A stretch of 64,000 nucleotides of DNA from Parasphaerochaeta coccoides DSM 17374 (GTDB lineage: Bacteria > Spirochaetota > Spirochaetia > Sphaerochaetales > Sphaerochaetaceae). Position 1 is the first letter of the stretch; each line of letters starts with the position of its first letter. The notes under the pieces are model-generated. The model did no database searches and was not told where the DNA came from. It worked only from the letters and a program-made list of their open reading frames with translations. The stretch is taken from contig NC_015436.1 in assembly GCF_000208385.1 (NCBI RefSeq), positions 1,054,001-1,118,000 on the forward strand, written 5' to 3'. Below, in pieces: positions 17,186 to 24,780 of the stretch. A program made the position numbers and the translations under genes.

Positions 17186-18178
17186 ATGGTTTCATATAAA
17201 GAACTTGGTCTTGTCAACTCTCGCGACATGTTTGCGAAAGCCGTGAAGGGCGGTTATGCCATTCCTGCCTACAACTTCAACAACATGGAACAACTACAGG
17301 CAATCATCCAGGCGTGCGTTGAAACACGCTCACCCGTCATCCTCCAGGTCTCCAAGGGAGCCCGCGACTACGCGAACATCAACCTTTTGAGGAACATGGC
17401 TCGTGGAGCAACGGAATACGCCAAAGAACTTGGCTATGAAATCCCTATCGTCCTCCATTTGGATCATGGTGACAGCTTTGAGACGTGCAAGGATTGCATC
17501 GACAACGGCTTTTCTTCCGTGATGATCGACGGCTCCCATCTTCCCTATGAAGAAAATATCGCCGTGACAAAGAAGGTCGTGGAATATGCCCACAAGTTCG
17601 ACGTCACCGTCGAAGGCGAGCTGGGCGTCTTGGCAGGCATTGAGGATGATGTGGTCGCGGAGACTTCACATTATACGAAACCGGAAGAAGTCATTGACTT
17701 TGTAAGCCGCACAGGTGTCGATTCCCTTGCCATCTCCATTGGCACGAGCCACGGCGCAAACAAGTTCACTCCCGAACAGTGTACCCGTAACGCTGATGGC
17801 GTCCTGATTCCGCCCCCGCTCCGCTTTGACATCCTGAAGGAAATTGAGGACAAGCTCCCCGGCTTCCCCATAGTCTTGCATGGTTCTTCTTCAGTGCCCG
17901 TTGAATTCGTCAAGATGATCAACGAACATGGTGGAAAGCTGAAGGACAGCGTCGGCATACCGGAGGAACAGCTCCGCCAAGCCGCCAAGAGCGCCGTGTG
18001 CAAAATCAACATTGACAGCGATGGACGCTTGGCGATGACCGGAACCATCCGTCGTGTCTTTGATGAGAAGCCGGGTGAGTTCGATCCCCGCAAATACTTG
18101 GGTCCCGCCCGCGATGCCCTCAAGAAAATGTACATGCACAAGAACGAGGAAGTGCTTGGTTCCGCTGGCAAAGCCTAA
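17186..18178 (+). CDS. fba: Class II fructose-bisphosphate aldolase
   Basis: Zinc-dependent glycolytic/gluconeogenic aldolase. The N-terminal segment GGYAIPAYNFNNMEQ is typical. The metal and substrate sites are VLHLDHGDSFETCKDCIDNGFSSVMIDGSHLP (His and Asp), VEGELGVLAGIED (Glu), IGTSHGANKF (His), IVLHGSSSVP (His and Gly-rich phosphate loop), and KINIDSDGRLAMTGTIR (Asn and Asp). The length of 330 aa is close to the long class II type. It is a single-gene unit between a promoter at 17117 and a terminator at 18216. High expression is plausible from these signals. Confidence 0.96.
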   Translation: MVSYKELGLVNSRDMFAKAVKGGYAIPAYNFNNMEQLQAIIQACVETRSPVILQVSKGARDYANINLLRNMARGATEYAKELGYEIPIVLHLDHGDSFETCKDCIDNGFSSVMIDGSHLPYEENIAVTKKVVEYAHKFDVTVEGELGVLAGIEDDVVAETSHYTKPEEVIDFVSRTGVDSLAISIGTSHGANKFTPEQCTRNADGVLIPPPLRFDILKEIEDKLPGFPIVLHGSSSVPVEFVKMINEHGGKLKDSVGIPEEQLRQAAKSAVCKINIDSDGRLAMTGTIRRVFDEKPGEFDPRKYLGPARDALKKMYMHKNEEVLGSAGKA

Positions 18179-18215
18179 GATATTACTTGAAAAGCTTGAC
18201 CTGACGTGAATCATG

Positions 18216-18250
18216 GGAGGTGCTGCAAAATTGCGGCATCTCCTTTTTTT
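18216..18250 (+). terminator. Rho-independent terminator after fba
   Basis: GGAGGTGCTGCAA pairs with TTGCGGCATCTCC (two mismatches or wobbles), followed by eight T. Confidence 0.88.
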
Positions 18251-18318
18251 CATGCGGGCAATATGCGCTGCAATATGTTTACAATACGTGGCAAGAGCAC
18301 GCTACGGAGACTCCCCTC

Positions 18319-18891
18319 TTACATCTCTTGACCTTTCCACAATGACAAAGACCCGCCCATCCGCCGGGCGGAAGCCATGGCGTGTTCATTGTCCTGTGCG
18401 GGAACGTGATCTGTATTATCGGCCAACACACAACCGAGAAAAGATGCGTTCATCAGCCTAAAAGCGAATGATGCCGTGTAGATGCAATTCCTTTCCATGT
18501 CAAAGTCACTGGAACCGGCGGTGAGCAGGAGACATCCCGCTTTTTTCCGGGGGACTACCTTGTCAGTCACACGAACGAACTTTGACGACCAGTAGGTCTG
18601 TAGGCGGCTGAGGACGGACAGCAAGGGACCTGAGAGCGTACCCATATGTACCGGAGAGGCAATAATCACGGCATCAGCTTCTTCGACCCATGAGTACACG
18701 TCGTCCATGCCATCGGGGATGGAACATCCTGCATGACTCCTGCACCAGCGGCAATCGGTGCAGGCGGAAAACCGTCCCCCGCAGCAATCTACAGTCAGGA
18801 TTTCTCCCCCGACCTTTTCGATACAGGCATCGACCATCTTCCTTGTATTGCCCTGCTTCCGCGGAGAACCGAAGAACACTACAGTCTTCAT
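18319..18891 (-). CDS. Flavodoxin-fold NAD(P)H-dependent oxidoreductase
   Basis: A 190-residue member of the NADPH-dependent FMN reductase/iron-sulfur flavoprotein-like group. FFGSPRKQGNTRKM at the N-terminus is the FMN phosphate loop, and ADAVIIASPVHMGTLSGPLLSVLSR is the isoalloxazine-binding loop. Between them CTDCRWCRSHAGC has four closely spaced cysteines, as in iron-sulfur flavoproteins, so a cluster is possible but not certain. The start at 18891 is chosen because AAGGA lies 5 nt upstream; an in-frame start at 18942 lacks a site. It is convergent with fba. Confidence 0.82.
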   Translation of the reverse strand: MKTVVFFGSPRKQGNTRKMVDACIEKVGGEILTVDCCGGRFSACTDCRWCRSHAGCSIPDGMDDVYSWVEEADAVIIASPVHMGTLSGPLLSVLSRLQTYWSSKFVRVTDKVVPRKKAGCLLLTAGSSDFDMERNCIYTASFAFRLMNASFLGCVLADNTDHVPAQDNEHAMASARRMGGSLSLWKGQEM

Positions 18892-18992
18892 CTTGTTCCT
18901 TTCCATGGCAATATCATACGATAGAGCCTCATTATTTCTCAAGTCACAAAGGATTATTTACCTGATTTACCTAATTTGCGGGATGACCCTCT

Positions 18993-19021
18993 TTGACACG
19001 CAAAAAGCTTCATGCTATAGT
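18993..19021 (+). promoter_or_regulatory. infC-rpmI-rplT promoter
   Basis: A perfect TTGACA (18993-18998) and TATAGT (19016-19021) with 17-bp spacing. The leader of about 75 nt includes a short GGCCC/GGGTC stem followed by T-rich sequence, which could be an attenuator. Confidence 0.85.
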
Positions 19022-19104
19022 TCGCTGGCGGCCCGTTGGGTCTTATTTTACTCTTTTTTGATAAATTGAGTGGTTTTTTTTACTGAAAAACACAGGGAGT
19101 GCGC

Positions 19105-19692
19105 TTGGCTATCAAGGAACTTAGGATTAACCGCAAAATCCGTTCACGAGAAGTATTCGTCATCGATGCCGATGGAACCCAAAGAGGCGTCATGAACACA
19201 TATGATGCCGTGCAGATGGCAGAGGATCTGGGACTCGACCTTGTCGAAGTCTCCCCCAATGCAAATCCTCCAGTCTGCAAGATTCTTGATTTTGGCAAAT
19301 ACCGGTATGAACAGGAAAAGCGCATGCGGGAAGCCAAAAAGAACCAGACTGTCACCAAGATCAAGGAAGTGCGGATGCAACCCAAGATCGAGAAACATGA
19401 CATGGAGACCAAGAGCCGCGCCATCACGGAATTCCTTGGAGAAGGCAATAAGGTCAAGATTAGCGTCCGCTTCCGCGGAAGGGAGCTGGCCCATACGGAA
19501 TTGGGCAAGGTCGTACTTGACAAGATACTTGATGTTCTGGGCCAAAACAATGTATCTTACATACTTGAGCGTTCTGCCAAGATGGAAGGACGCATGATGA
19601 GCATTACGGTTGCACCTGGTAAAAATACCACTGCATCCACGAAAAACACTGACGCTGGTGAAAATCTGGCTTCGGAAGATGATGCTGAATAA
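19105..19692 (+). CDS. infC: Translation initiation factor IF-3
   Basis: IF-3 binds the 30S subunit and proofreads start-codon pairing. The N-domain begins [23 protein letters not shown] and includes [20 protein letters not shown]. The C-domain has [13 protein letters not shown] and VSVRF-like [17 protein letters not shown]. The start is taken as TTG 19105 because AGGGAG lies 5 nt upstream and the product then begins exactly like the family; a GTG at 19099 lies inside the ribosome site. Rare start codons in infC are a known autoregulatory device. A 30-residue acidic, Thr-rich tail extends beyond the usual end. Confidence 0.95.
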   Translation: MAIKELRINRKIRSREVFVIDADGTQRGVMNTYDAVQMAEDLGLDLVEVSPNANPPVCKILDFGKYRYEQEKRMREAKKNQTVTKIKEVRMQPKIEKHDMETKSRAITEFLGEGNKVKISVRFRGRELAHTELGKVVLDKILDVLGQNNVSYILERSAKMEGRMMSITVAPGKNTTASTKNTDAGENLASEDDAE

Positions 19693-19774
19693 GTACGTTT
19701 CTCCGTAAGGAGTGACATTATAAGCTGTCCCAAGGGGTTTTCTTGTTCCTTGAAGACGCAAAGAAGGTTTTAAA

Positions 19775-19972
19775 ATGCCAAAGATGAAAACAAGAAAAGC
19801 CGCTGCAAAGCGGTACAAGGTCACGGGTTCCGGCAAGATCCGCTACAAGAAGCAGGGTCTCCGGCACATTCTCACCAAAAAGAGTTCCAAGCGCAAGCGT
19901 CAGCTCCGCGCCAGTGGTCTCCTTCATGAATCGGAAGTCGCCCGCGTCCGCGTGCTGCTGCCTTATGCTTGA
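19775..19972 (+). CDS. rpmI: 50S ribosomal protein L35
   Basis: A 65-residue very basic protein beginning [21 protein letters not shown], with [15 protein letters not shown] in the middle, all typical of L35. It is the second gene of the classical infC-rpmI-rplT operon. The 82-bp spacer before it has no promoter match. In other bacteria L20 represses this operon by binding near rpmI; such a structure was not identified here. Confidence 0.96.
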   Translation: MPKMKTRKAAAKRYKVTGSGKIRYKKQGLRHILTKKSSKRKRQLRASGLLHESEVARVRVLLPYA

Positions 19973-19987
19973 TAAAGGAGAACTACG

Positions 19988-20344
19988 ATGCCAAGAGCTA
20001 TAGATGGAACGAAACGCAAGGACAGACGAAAGAAAATCCTGGATCAGGCAAAAGGGTACTACGGACGCCGCAGCACGAATAACCGTGTCGCAAAGGATGC
20101 AGTAGCAAAAGCCGGGCAGTATGCTTATGTCGGACGTAAACTTCGCAAGAGGGATTTCCGCCAACTGTGGATTGCCAGGATAAGCGCCGCTGTCAGAGCT
20201 GAGGGACTCAATTATTCTCAGTTCATGCATGGTTTGAAGCAGGCTGACATCGATTTGAACCGAAAGGCTCTATCGAATATGGCCATTGAGGACAAGACCG
20301 CTTTTTCCGCTCTTGTCGCGCAAGTCAAAAAGACGCTAGCCTGA
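19988..20344 (+). CDS. rplT: 50S ribosomal protein L20
   Basis: 118 residues, highly basic. It has the long N-terminal helix (RKDRRKKILDQAKGYYGRRSTNNRVAKDAV) followed by AYVGRKLRKRDFRQLWIARISAAVR and GLNYSQFMHGLKQADIDLNRKALSNMA, an exact match to the family pattern. It binds 23S rRNA early in 50S assembly. It lies 15 bp after rpmI with an AAGGAG site. Confidence 0.97.
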   Translation: MPRAIDGTKRKDRRKKILDQAKGYYGRRSTNNRVAKDAVAKAGQYAYVGRKLRKRDFRQLWIARISAAVRAEGLNYSQFMHGLKQADIDLNRKALSNMAIEDKTAFSALVAQVKKTLA

Positions 20345-20393
20345 GTTCAGGGAACCATTGGTTTCCCCTGCCATCGGAATAAGGAGGAAGTAC

Positions 20394-20768
20394 ATGTCTA
20401 CATTGGATAATCTGAGACTACTTGAAGAAAGAATAAAAAAAGCCAAAGTGCTCATTGCGACACTGAGGCGAGAAAAGTTTGAGCTTCAGCAGAAGCTAGA
20501 GCTTGTCGAGACCCACAACAAGGAACTTGAGGAGTATTCACAGAGCTTCAGAACCAGCAGTCGGCTGCTTGAGGCCAGCATTGCCAACGCTTTGGAGACG
20601 CTGTCCTCCATCGATGGACTGGATGCCGTGGATCTGTACAGCTCCCTTGCTCAGGAAGAACTGGCGGCCGTGGAAGACTTCACCACAGGCGCAGGTATCA
20701 GCCTCGACGATATCGACCTTCAGGATTTGTCCACAGAGGACAGTCCTTTGGGAGAACCGTTGTTCTGA
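20394..20768 (+). CDS. Coiled-coil protein, ZapB-like
   Basis: A 124-residue protein starting at an ATG with AAGGAGG 7 nt upstream. Residues about 4-60 form a near-continuous amphipathic coiled coil (LRLLEERIKKAKVLIATLRREKFELQQKLE), and the C-terminal 50 residues are acidic. The size and shape resemble ZapB and similar division or scaffold proteins, but coiled coils attract false matches and no specific motif proves it. It follows rplT by 49 bp and ends with the operon terminator. A 6S RNA gene follows, a context reminiscent of the zapA-ssrS pairing of gammaproteobacteria. Confidence 0.6.
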   Translation: MSTLDNLRLLEERIKKAKVLIATLRREKFELQQKLELVETHNKELEEYSQSFRTSSRLLEASIANALETLSSIDGLDAVDLYSSLAQEELAAVEDFTTGAGISLDDIDLQDLSTEDSPLGEPLF

Positions 20769-20810
20769 CATTACCTTCCTTTGGGAAGATTGCTTGGAAA
20801 CCATTTGGAC

Positions 20811-20845
20811 TGCCGTCGTGCCTTCGGGTATGGCGGCATTTTTGT
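20811..20845 (+). terminator. Terminator after infC operon
   Basis: TGCCGTCGTGCC, a TTCG tetraloop, and GGTATGGCGGCA form a stable stem followed by TTTTTGTT. Confidence 0.85.
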
Positions 20846-20879
20846 TAAAGTGAATGAGTGCCGCCGGGATATAGGGATG

Positions 20880-20911
20880 TCCCACCACGTGATTCCTGAC
20901 GTGTGGCGGGT
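20880..20911. repeat. Inverted repeat of unknown role upstream of 6S RNA
   Basis: CCCACCACGT and ACGTGTGGCGGG flank an 8-nt loop. There is no T-run, so it is not a typical terminator. It lies just before the 6S promoter. Confidence 0.35.
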
Positions 20912-20931
20912 GTCGCCTGATATGAAAGTGC

Positions 20932-20960
20932 TTTTCATTACTTTCCGTCCATGGTAGCAT
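20932..20960 (+). promoter_or_regulatory. Possible 6S RNA promoter
   Basis: TTTTCA (20932-20937) and TAGCAT (20955-20960), 17-bp spacing, about 25-30 bp before the predicted closing stem. The -35 is weak. Confidence 0.35.
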
Positions 20961-20987
20961 ATAAACGCACAGAATATTCGATTGAAA

Positions 20988-21178
20988 ATGCCCGTGGTGC
21001 CTGCCTGGAGACACAGTCTCTTGGCTCAAACTACAAAGACGGGGAGCGGTATAGCAGCAGTGCAGTGATCCTCCGGGTAACCGGCATAACGGGAACAGAA
21101 TCTGCGGCCACCCTAGCCCCCCACTTGAACCATAGGTTCAAGAGCTTCTCCGGGAAAGGTTCCGCGGGCTCTTTTCTT
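20988..21178 (+). ncRNA. ssrS: 6S RNA
   Basis: 6S RNA mimics an open promoter and sequesters housekeeping RNA polymerase. The ends pair: GCCCGTGG (20990-20997) with CCGCGGGC (21162-21169), then CCTGGAGA with TCTCCGGG further in. The 3' half contains CACTTGAACCATAGGTTCAAG, close to the conserved hairpin on the 3' side of the E. coli molecule. The length (about 185 nt) fits, and a T-rich tail follows. The exact 5' end is not known, because the promoter candidate predicts a start some 20 nt earlier. Confidence 0.8.
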
Positions 21179-21203
21179 TCTTCTTTCAAGGAAAACAATA
21201 CCC

Positions 21204-22547
21204 ATGGCACATTCCCCCGATCATCACGACCATCACCATTCCGCCCAACCGGAGCGGAAGGAGAATAATCCACTGGATGGCATTGCCTTCATCACCATCC
21301 CCTCCAGCGTGAAACTGGAAGCAGATGGATTCTCCCTCGATTCCCGCAAGGCAATTCCCGTCTTGCTTCCGGAAGGCAAGCAACAGGTTTCATCTGAGGG
21401 CGTCGATATCCAAGATATCATCGCTGGCATGCTTAAGATCCTTGCATGGCAGCCTGCGCATCAAGATTCTTCCTATTTCAGGGACTTCCTGCTGGCTCTC
21501 CAGCCAAACATAGCCCAAGAGCTGAATATGGCGGCCATAGCGAAAACCAAGAAAAAGGACTTTTCTTTCGCCGAGGAATTGTTCCTTGCGGTGCGCTATC
21601 TCGCCCCTTTGCCAGCCAGCTTCCTTAATCTTGCCAACTTGTACAAGGATATGTCCCGTGACTTCTCCGCAAAAAAAGATGAAACGAGTGCTGACGTATA
21701 TGAGGAAAAATATCTTCGTACCCTGACCGATGGCTTGAAGATATTTCCCGAACAACCTCATCTTCTGTCTGAACTAGGCTCATTCCATGTGGAACAAGGA
21801 AACTTGGAGAATGCCAGGGATTATCTGGAACGCTATCTTGCAGCGACAAAGGACGAAGAAAAGAAAGCGAAAGCTTCCGATGATGGGCAGGAAGCAGGAC
21901 CGAACAAGGCCATGGTACGCAAGACCTTGAATGAAATCGAGTCCATGATGGACAATGAGCGTCTTTTGACCGAATCATGGGATTTCATGAATATGGGCGA
22001 CGAAGAAAAAGCTCTGGAACGTGCCGATGCTTTCATCAAGAAAAATCCTAAAGTCTGGAACGGCTGGTTCCTCAAAGGTTGGGCACACCGTCGGCTGGAA
22101 CAGTTTGAAGAAGGACAGAAGGCATTCCTCACGATTCTTGAACTGGGAGAACAGAATGCGTCCGTCTACAATGAGCTAGCCATCTGTGCCCGCGAGACGG
22201 GTTCACGGGATCTTGCCAAAGATTATCTCGGCATAGCACTGGATCTTGAGGAGGAAAATGTCCCGATCATGGCAAACCTTGCTTTCATGCACCTCGATGA
22301 CGAGAATTTCAATGAAGCACGGGTGCTGCTTGAAAAAGCCCGGCGCATAGACCCGCAGGATCCGGGAGTTATACAGCTCATGTCAGACTATGAGCGCAGG
22401 ACGGGAGAGAAGCTTTCCTCCGTAATCCATGAGCTGCCAATGAGTACGGAGGCGATTGAACATCTGGAAAAACATCCCGACGCATATTCATCCCACGAGC
22501 ATGGCCATCACAATCATGAGTTCCATCACCATGAACATGAAGAATGA
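21204..22547 (+). CDS. TPR-repeat protein with histidine-rich ends
   Basis: A 447-residue soluble protein. The N-terminus has a cluster of histidines (HSPDHHDHHH, residues 3-12) and the last 25 residues are again His-rich (HEHGHHNHEFHHHEHEE). Between them, from about residue 125, lie several TPR-like helical pairs (AEELFLAVRYLAPLPASFLNLANLY, LLSELGSFHVEQGNLENARDYLERYL, GWFLKGWAHRRLEQFEEGQKAFL, ELAICARETGSRDLAKDYLGIAL, ANLAFMHLDDENFNEARVLLEKARRIDP). TPRs mediate protein contacts, and the His tails could bind Ni, Zn or Co. The partner is unknown. It follows the 6S RNA by about 25 bp and precedes tsaE by 27 bp. Confidence 0.8.
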   Translation: MAHSPDHHDHHHSAQPERKENNPLDGIAFITIPSSVKLEADGFSLDSRKAIPVLLPEGKQQVSSEGVDIQDIIAGMLKILAWQPAHQDSSYFRDFLLALQPNIAQELNMAAIAKTKKKDFSFAEELFLAVRYLAPLPASFLNLANLYKDMSRDFSAKKDETSADVYEEKYLRTLTDGLKIFPEQPHLLSELGSFHVEQGNLENARDYLERYLAATKDEEKKAKASDDGQEAGPNKAMVRKTLNEIESMMDNERLLTESWDFMNMGDEEKALERADAFIKKNPKVWNGWFLKGWAHRRLEQFEEGQKAFLTILELGEQNASVYNELAICARETGSRDLAKDYLGIALDLEEENVPIMANLAFMHLDDENFNEARVLLEKARRIDPQDPGVIQLMSDYERRTGEKLSSVIHELPMSTEAIEHLEKHPDAYSSHEHGHHNHEFHHHEHEE

Positions 22548-22574
22548 CTCTTGGAATCTGAGGAAACAGGAACC

Positions 22575-22994
22575 ATGAAATTCACAACGCATGATGCACA
22601 AGAAACCGAAGCAATAGGGATGCAATTGGGGCAGCATCTCCGAGCTGGAAGCGTAGTTTCCCTGCGCGGGAACCTGGGCGCGGGAAAGACAGTCATAGCC
22701 AAGGGCATTGCCCGGAGTTTGGGTATTACGGAAGCTATTGTCAGCCCGACTTTCACCTTGATCCAGGAATATGAAGGCACTCTTCCCCTATATCACATGG
22801 ATCTCTACCGCATCGGTGACAGCGGGGAATTTGAGATGTTCGGCGGTGATGAGATGCTCTACGGCACTGGGGTGACACTGGTAGAATGGAGTGAAATCAT
22901 TCAGGACATGCTACCCGATGATACCATATATGTCTCCATCGTCATAAACCCTGACCAAAGCCGAACTCTTACCATTGAAGGAATCAGACTATGA
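22575..22994 (+). CDS. tsaE: tRNA threonylcarbamoyladenosine synthesis ATPase TsaE
   Basis: ATPase subunit of the complex that makes t6A37 in ANN-decoding tRNAs. A P-loop GNLGAGKTVIAKGIARSLG (about residues 33-51), the switch SPTFTLIQEYEG, HMDLYRIGD, and VEWSEII near the C-terminus are the standard signatures. The start at 22575 is selected because of AGGAAACAGGA just upstream; an ATG at 22551 adds 8 unlike residues. Its stop overlaps the tsaB start (ATGA), so the two t6A genes are coupled. Confidence 0.95.
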   Translation: MKFTTHDAQETEAIGMQLGQHLRAGSVVSLRGNLGAGKTVIAKGIARSLGITEAIVSPTFTLIQEYEGTLPLYHMDLYRIGDSGEFEMFGGDEMLYGTGVTLVEWSEIIQDMLPDDTIYVSIVINPDQSRTLTIEGIRL

Positions 22995-23689
22995 ACATTA
23001 TGGCAGTCGATACATCACACAAACTTCTTCATGTTGCGTTGAAAACGGCAGAGAGTTATGAAAGTATCACACGAACGGACGGCGGCAGACATGCCGAGAC
23101 CCTTATCCCCCAACTGATTGCCCTGGTGGAACGCGCAGGCATCGGTTTTGCGGACCTTGATCTTCTGGTATGTACCAAGGGACCAGGTTCCTTCACCGGG
23201 CTCCGGATAGCTATGAGCGCACTGAAAGGTATATCCCTCGGCGTCGGAGTACCCTTGGTGTCCGTTCCGACGATGGATATGCTGAGGGAACCGGTGAAAT
23301 TCTTTCCGGGAGCTGTGATGCCGGTCATTGACGCAAAGAAAAAACGATGGTATGTCGCGCTTTATACGCCGGAAGGTAAGATGACAGAGACAATGGATCT
23401 TGCTCCGGAAGATATGCCTTCTCTCCTTGCTGACTATGACAACGTCCTCCTGACAGGTCCTGACGCGCTGACCCTCTTTCCTCTGCTTCATGCTGAAATT
23501 GCAAAAACAGATTTGACGATGAGTCTCATTATTGATAATTTGTATCAAAGAGACATGGGAGAAAGCCTCATGGCGCTAGGTCAGGAGATTTTCCTTGAGC
23601 ACGGCTCGGATGACATCGGGGCAGGCCCTGTTTACATCAGAAAAAGCGATGCGGAGGAAGCCCTCGCCCGAAAGACCGGGCTTTCCTGA
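22991..23689 (+). CDS. tsaB: tRNA threonylcarbamoyladenosine synthesis protein TsaB
   Basis: Pseudo-ASKHA partner of TsaD in t6A synthesis. It begins MNIMAVDTSHKLLHVAL, with GGRHAETLIPQLIALVERAGI and the hallmark VCTKGPGSFTGLRIAMSALKGISLG (about 55-80). The C-terminal half is more variable, as usual. The length of 232 aa is normal. TsaD and TsaC are not in this window. Confidence 0.95.
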   Translation: MNIMAVDTSHKLLHVALKTAESYESITRTDGGRHAETLIPQLIALVERAGIGFADLDLLVCTKGPGSFTGLRIAMSALKGISLGVGVPLVSVPTMDMLREPVKFFPGAVMPVIDAKKKRWYVALYTPEGKMTETMDLAPEDMPSLLADYDNVLLTGPDALTLFPLLHAEIAKTDLTMSLIIDNLYQRDMGESLMALGQEIFLEHGSDDIGAGPVYIRKSDAEEALARKTGLS

Positions 23690-23707
23690 GCATAAGAAGG
23701 AATGAAG

Positions 23708-24649
23708 ATGGGTACGGAAAAGACACGCGACATTATTGTGATCGGAGGAGGCGCCGCTGGATTGAGCGCAGCCCAATATGCAGCCCGTGCGGGACGTTCA
23801 GTCGTTGTCATCGAGGAGATGGCAGCAGGAGGACAGATTACTACTGTCGATCAAGTGGAGAATTATCCCGGACAGGCAGGCGCCTTGTCTGGTTTTGAAC
23901 TGGGGGAACTGTTTGAGAAACAGGCTGTTCGTTTTGGCGCCGAAGTCCTTTATTCAACGGTAAATTCCCTTTCAAAGAAAGACGAAAGATTTTATGTCGA
24001 GACGCAGGACGGGACATGGTCGGCTCCAGCGGTCATTCTTGCGACAGGAGCCAAGCACCGAGTCCTGGGAACCCCTGGTGAAGACACTTTCACGGGACGG
24101 GGCGTATCCTACTGCGCCACATGCGACGGGCCTTTTTTCCGTGGACGCAAGATCTTGGTCATCGGTGGCGGAGACAGCGCCCTCACCGAAGCACTGTTCC
24201 TGGCCAAGCTGACCGACAAGGTCGTACTCATCCACCGGAAGGACAGATTCCGCGCCCAGCAAAATCTGGTGGACATGGTCACTGCCTCTCCCCATATCGA
24301 AGTCCGGTACAGCCATGTCGTGGAGAAAATGAACGGCGATACAAAACTTACTTCCGTAACATTCCGTGATTCATCCACTGGAAAAGTCTACGAGGAACCT
24401 TTCGATGCCGTCTTCATATTTGTCGGAATCATTCCCCGGACGGACTTGGTTCCTGGTGTAGAGAAAGACGACTCCGGTTATATCATTACCAACGAAAAGA
24501 TGGAAACAAGCATGAGGGGTCTCTATGCAGCGGGAGATGTGAGGAACACTACATTCCGGCAGGTCATTACCGCGGCCAGTGACGGCGCGGTCGCGGCGCA
24601 TTGGGCAAGCGAGTACATTGACGAGGTGAACGGTCACTCCTACCCCTGA
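23708..24649 (+). CDS. trxB: Thioredoxin reductase
   Basis: FAD- and NADPH-dependent reductase of thioredoxin. It has the FAD motif GGGAAGLSAAQYAARAG near the N-terminus, the redox-active CATCDGPFFRG (about 134-144), the NADPH motif VIGGGDSALTEALFLAKL, and the C-terminal LYAAGDVRNTTFRQVITAASDGAVAA. The product is 313 aa. ATG 23708 gives proper spacing to AAGAAGGA; ATG 23702 is only 1 nt away from it. It may also feed alkyl hydroperoxide or ribonucleotide reductases, which are not visible here. Confidence 0.96.
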   Translation: MGTEKTRDIIVIGGGAAGLSAAQYAARAGRSVVVIEEMAAGGQITTVDQVENYPGQAGALSGFELGELFEKQAVRFGAEVLYSTVNSLSKKDERFYVETQDGTWSAPAVILATGAKHRVLGTPGEDTFTGRGVSYCATCDGPFFRGRKILVIGGGDSALTEALFLAKLTDKVVLIHRKDRFRAQQNLVDMVTASPHIEVRYSHVVEKMNGDTKLTSVTFRDSSTGKVYEEPFDAVFIFVGIIPRTDLVPGVEKDDSGYIITNEKMETSMRGLYAAGDVRNTTFRQVITAASDGAVAAHWASEYIDEVNGHSYP

Positions 24650-24686
24650 AACCACATGCCAATTAAGTAAGGATGAAGCAAGGATA

Positions 24687-24732
24687 AACCAAGGAATCAA
24701 AAGATTTCTCGCGGTTTCCTTGCTATTTTTAT
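24687..24732 (+). terminator. Probable terminator after trxB
   Basis: CAAGGAA and TTCCTTG pair across an 18-nt loop, followed by CTATTTTTA. The stem is weak because of the long loop. Confidence 0.45.
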
Positions 24733-24744
24733 ACTCTTTCGTCC

Positions 24745-24774
24745 TTGACGGTAGCTACCTTCGGGTGCTGTAAT
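24745..24774 (+). promoter_or_regulatory. glgA-glgC promoter, possibly leaderless
   Basis: TTGACG (24745-24750) and TGTAAT (24769-24774), 18-bp spacing. The glgA ATG lies 6 nt after the -10 box, and no Shine-Dalgarno sequence is visible. Confidence 0.45.
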
Positions 24775-24780
24775 GTGTGC

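Noticed and set aside
19693-19774. L20-binding attenuator between infC and rpmI
   Set aside because: No hairpin or pseudoknot resembling the known L20 sites could be drawn with confidence.
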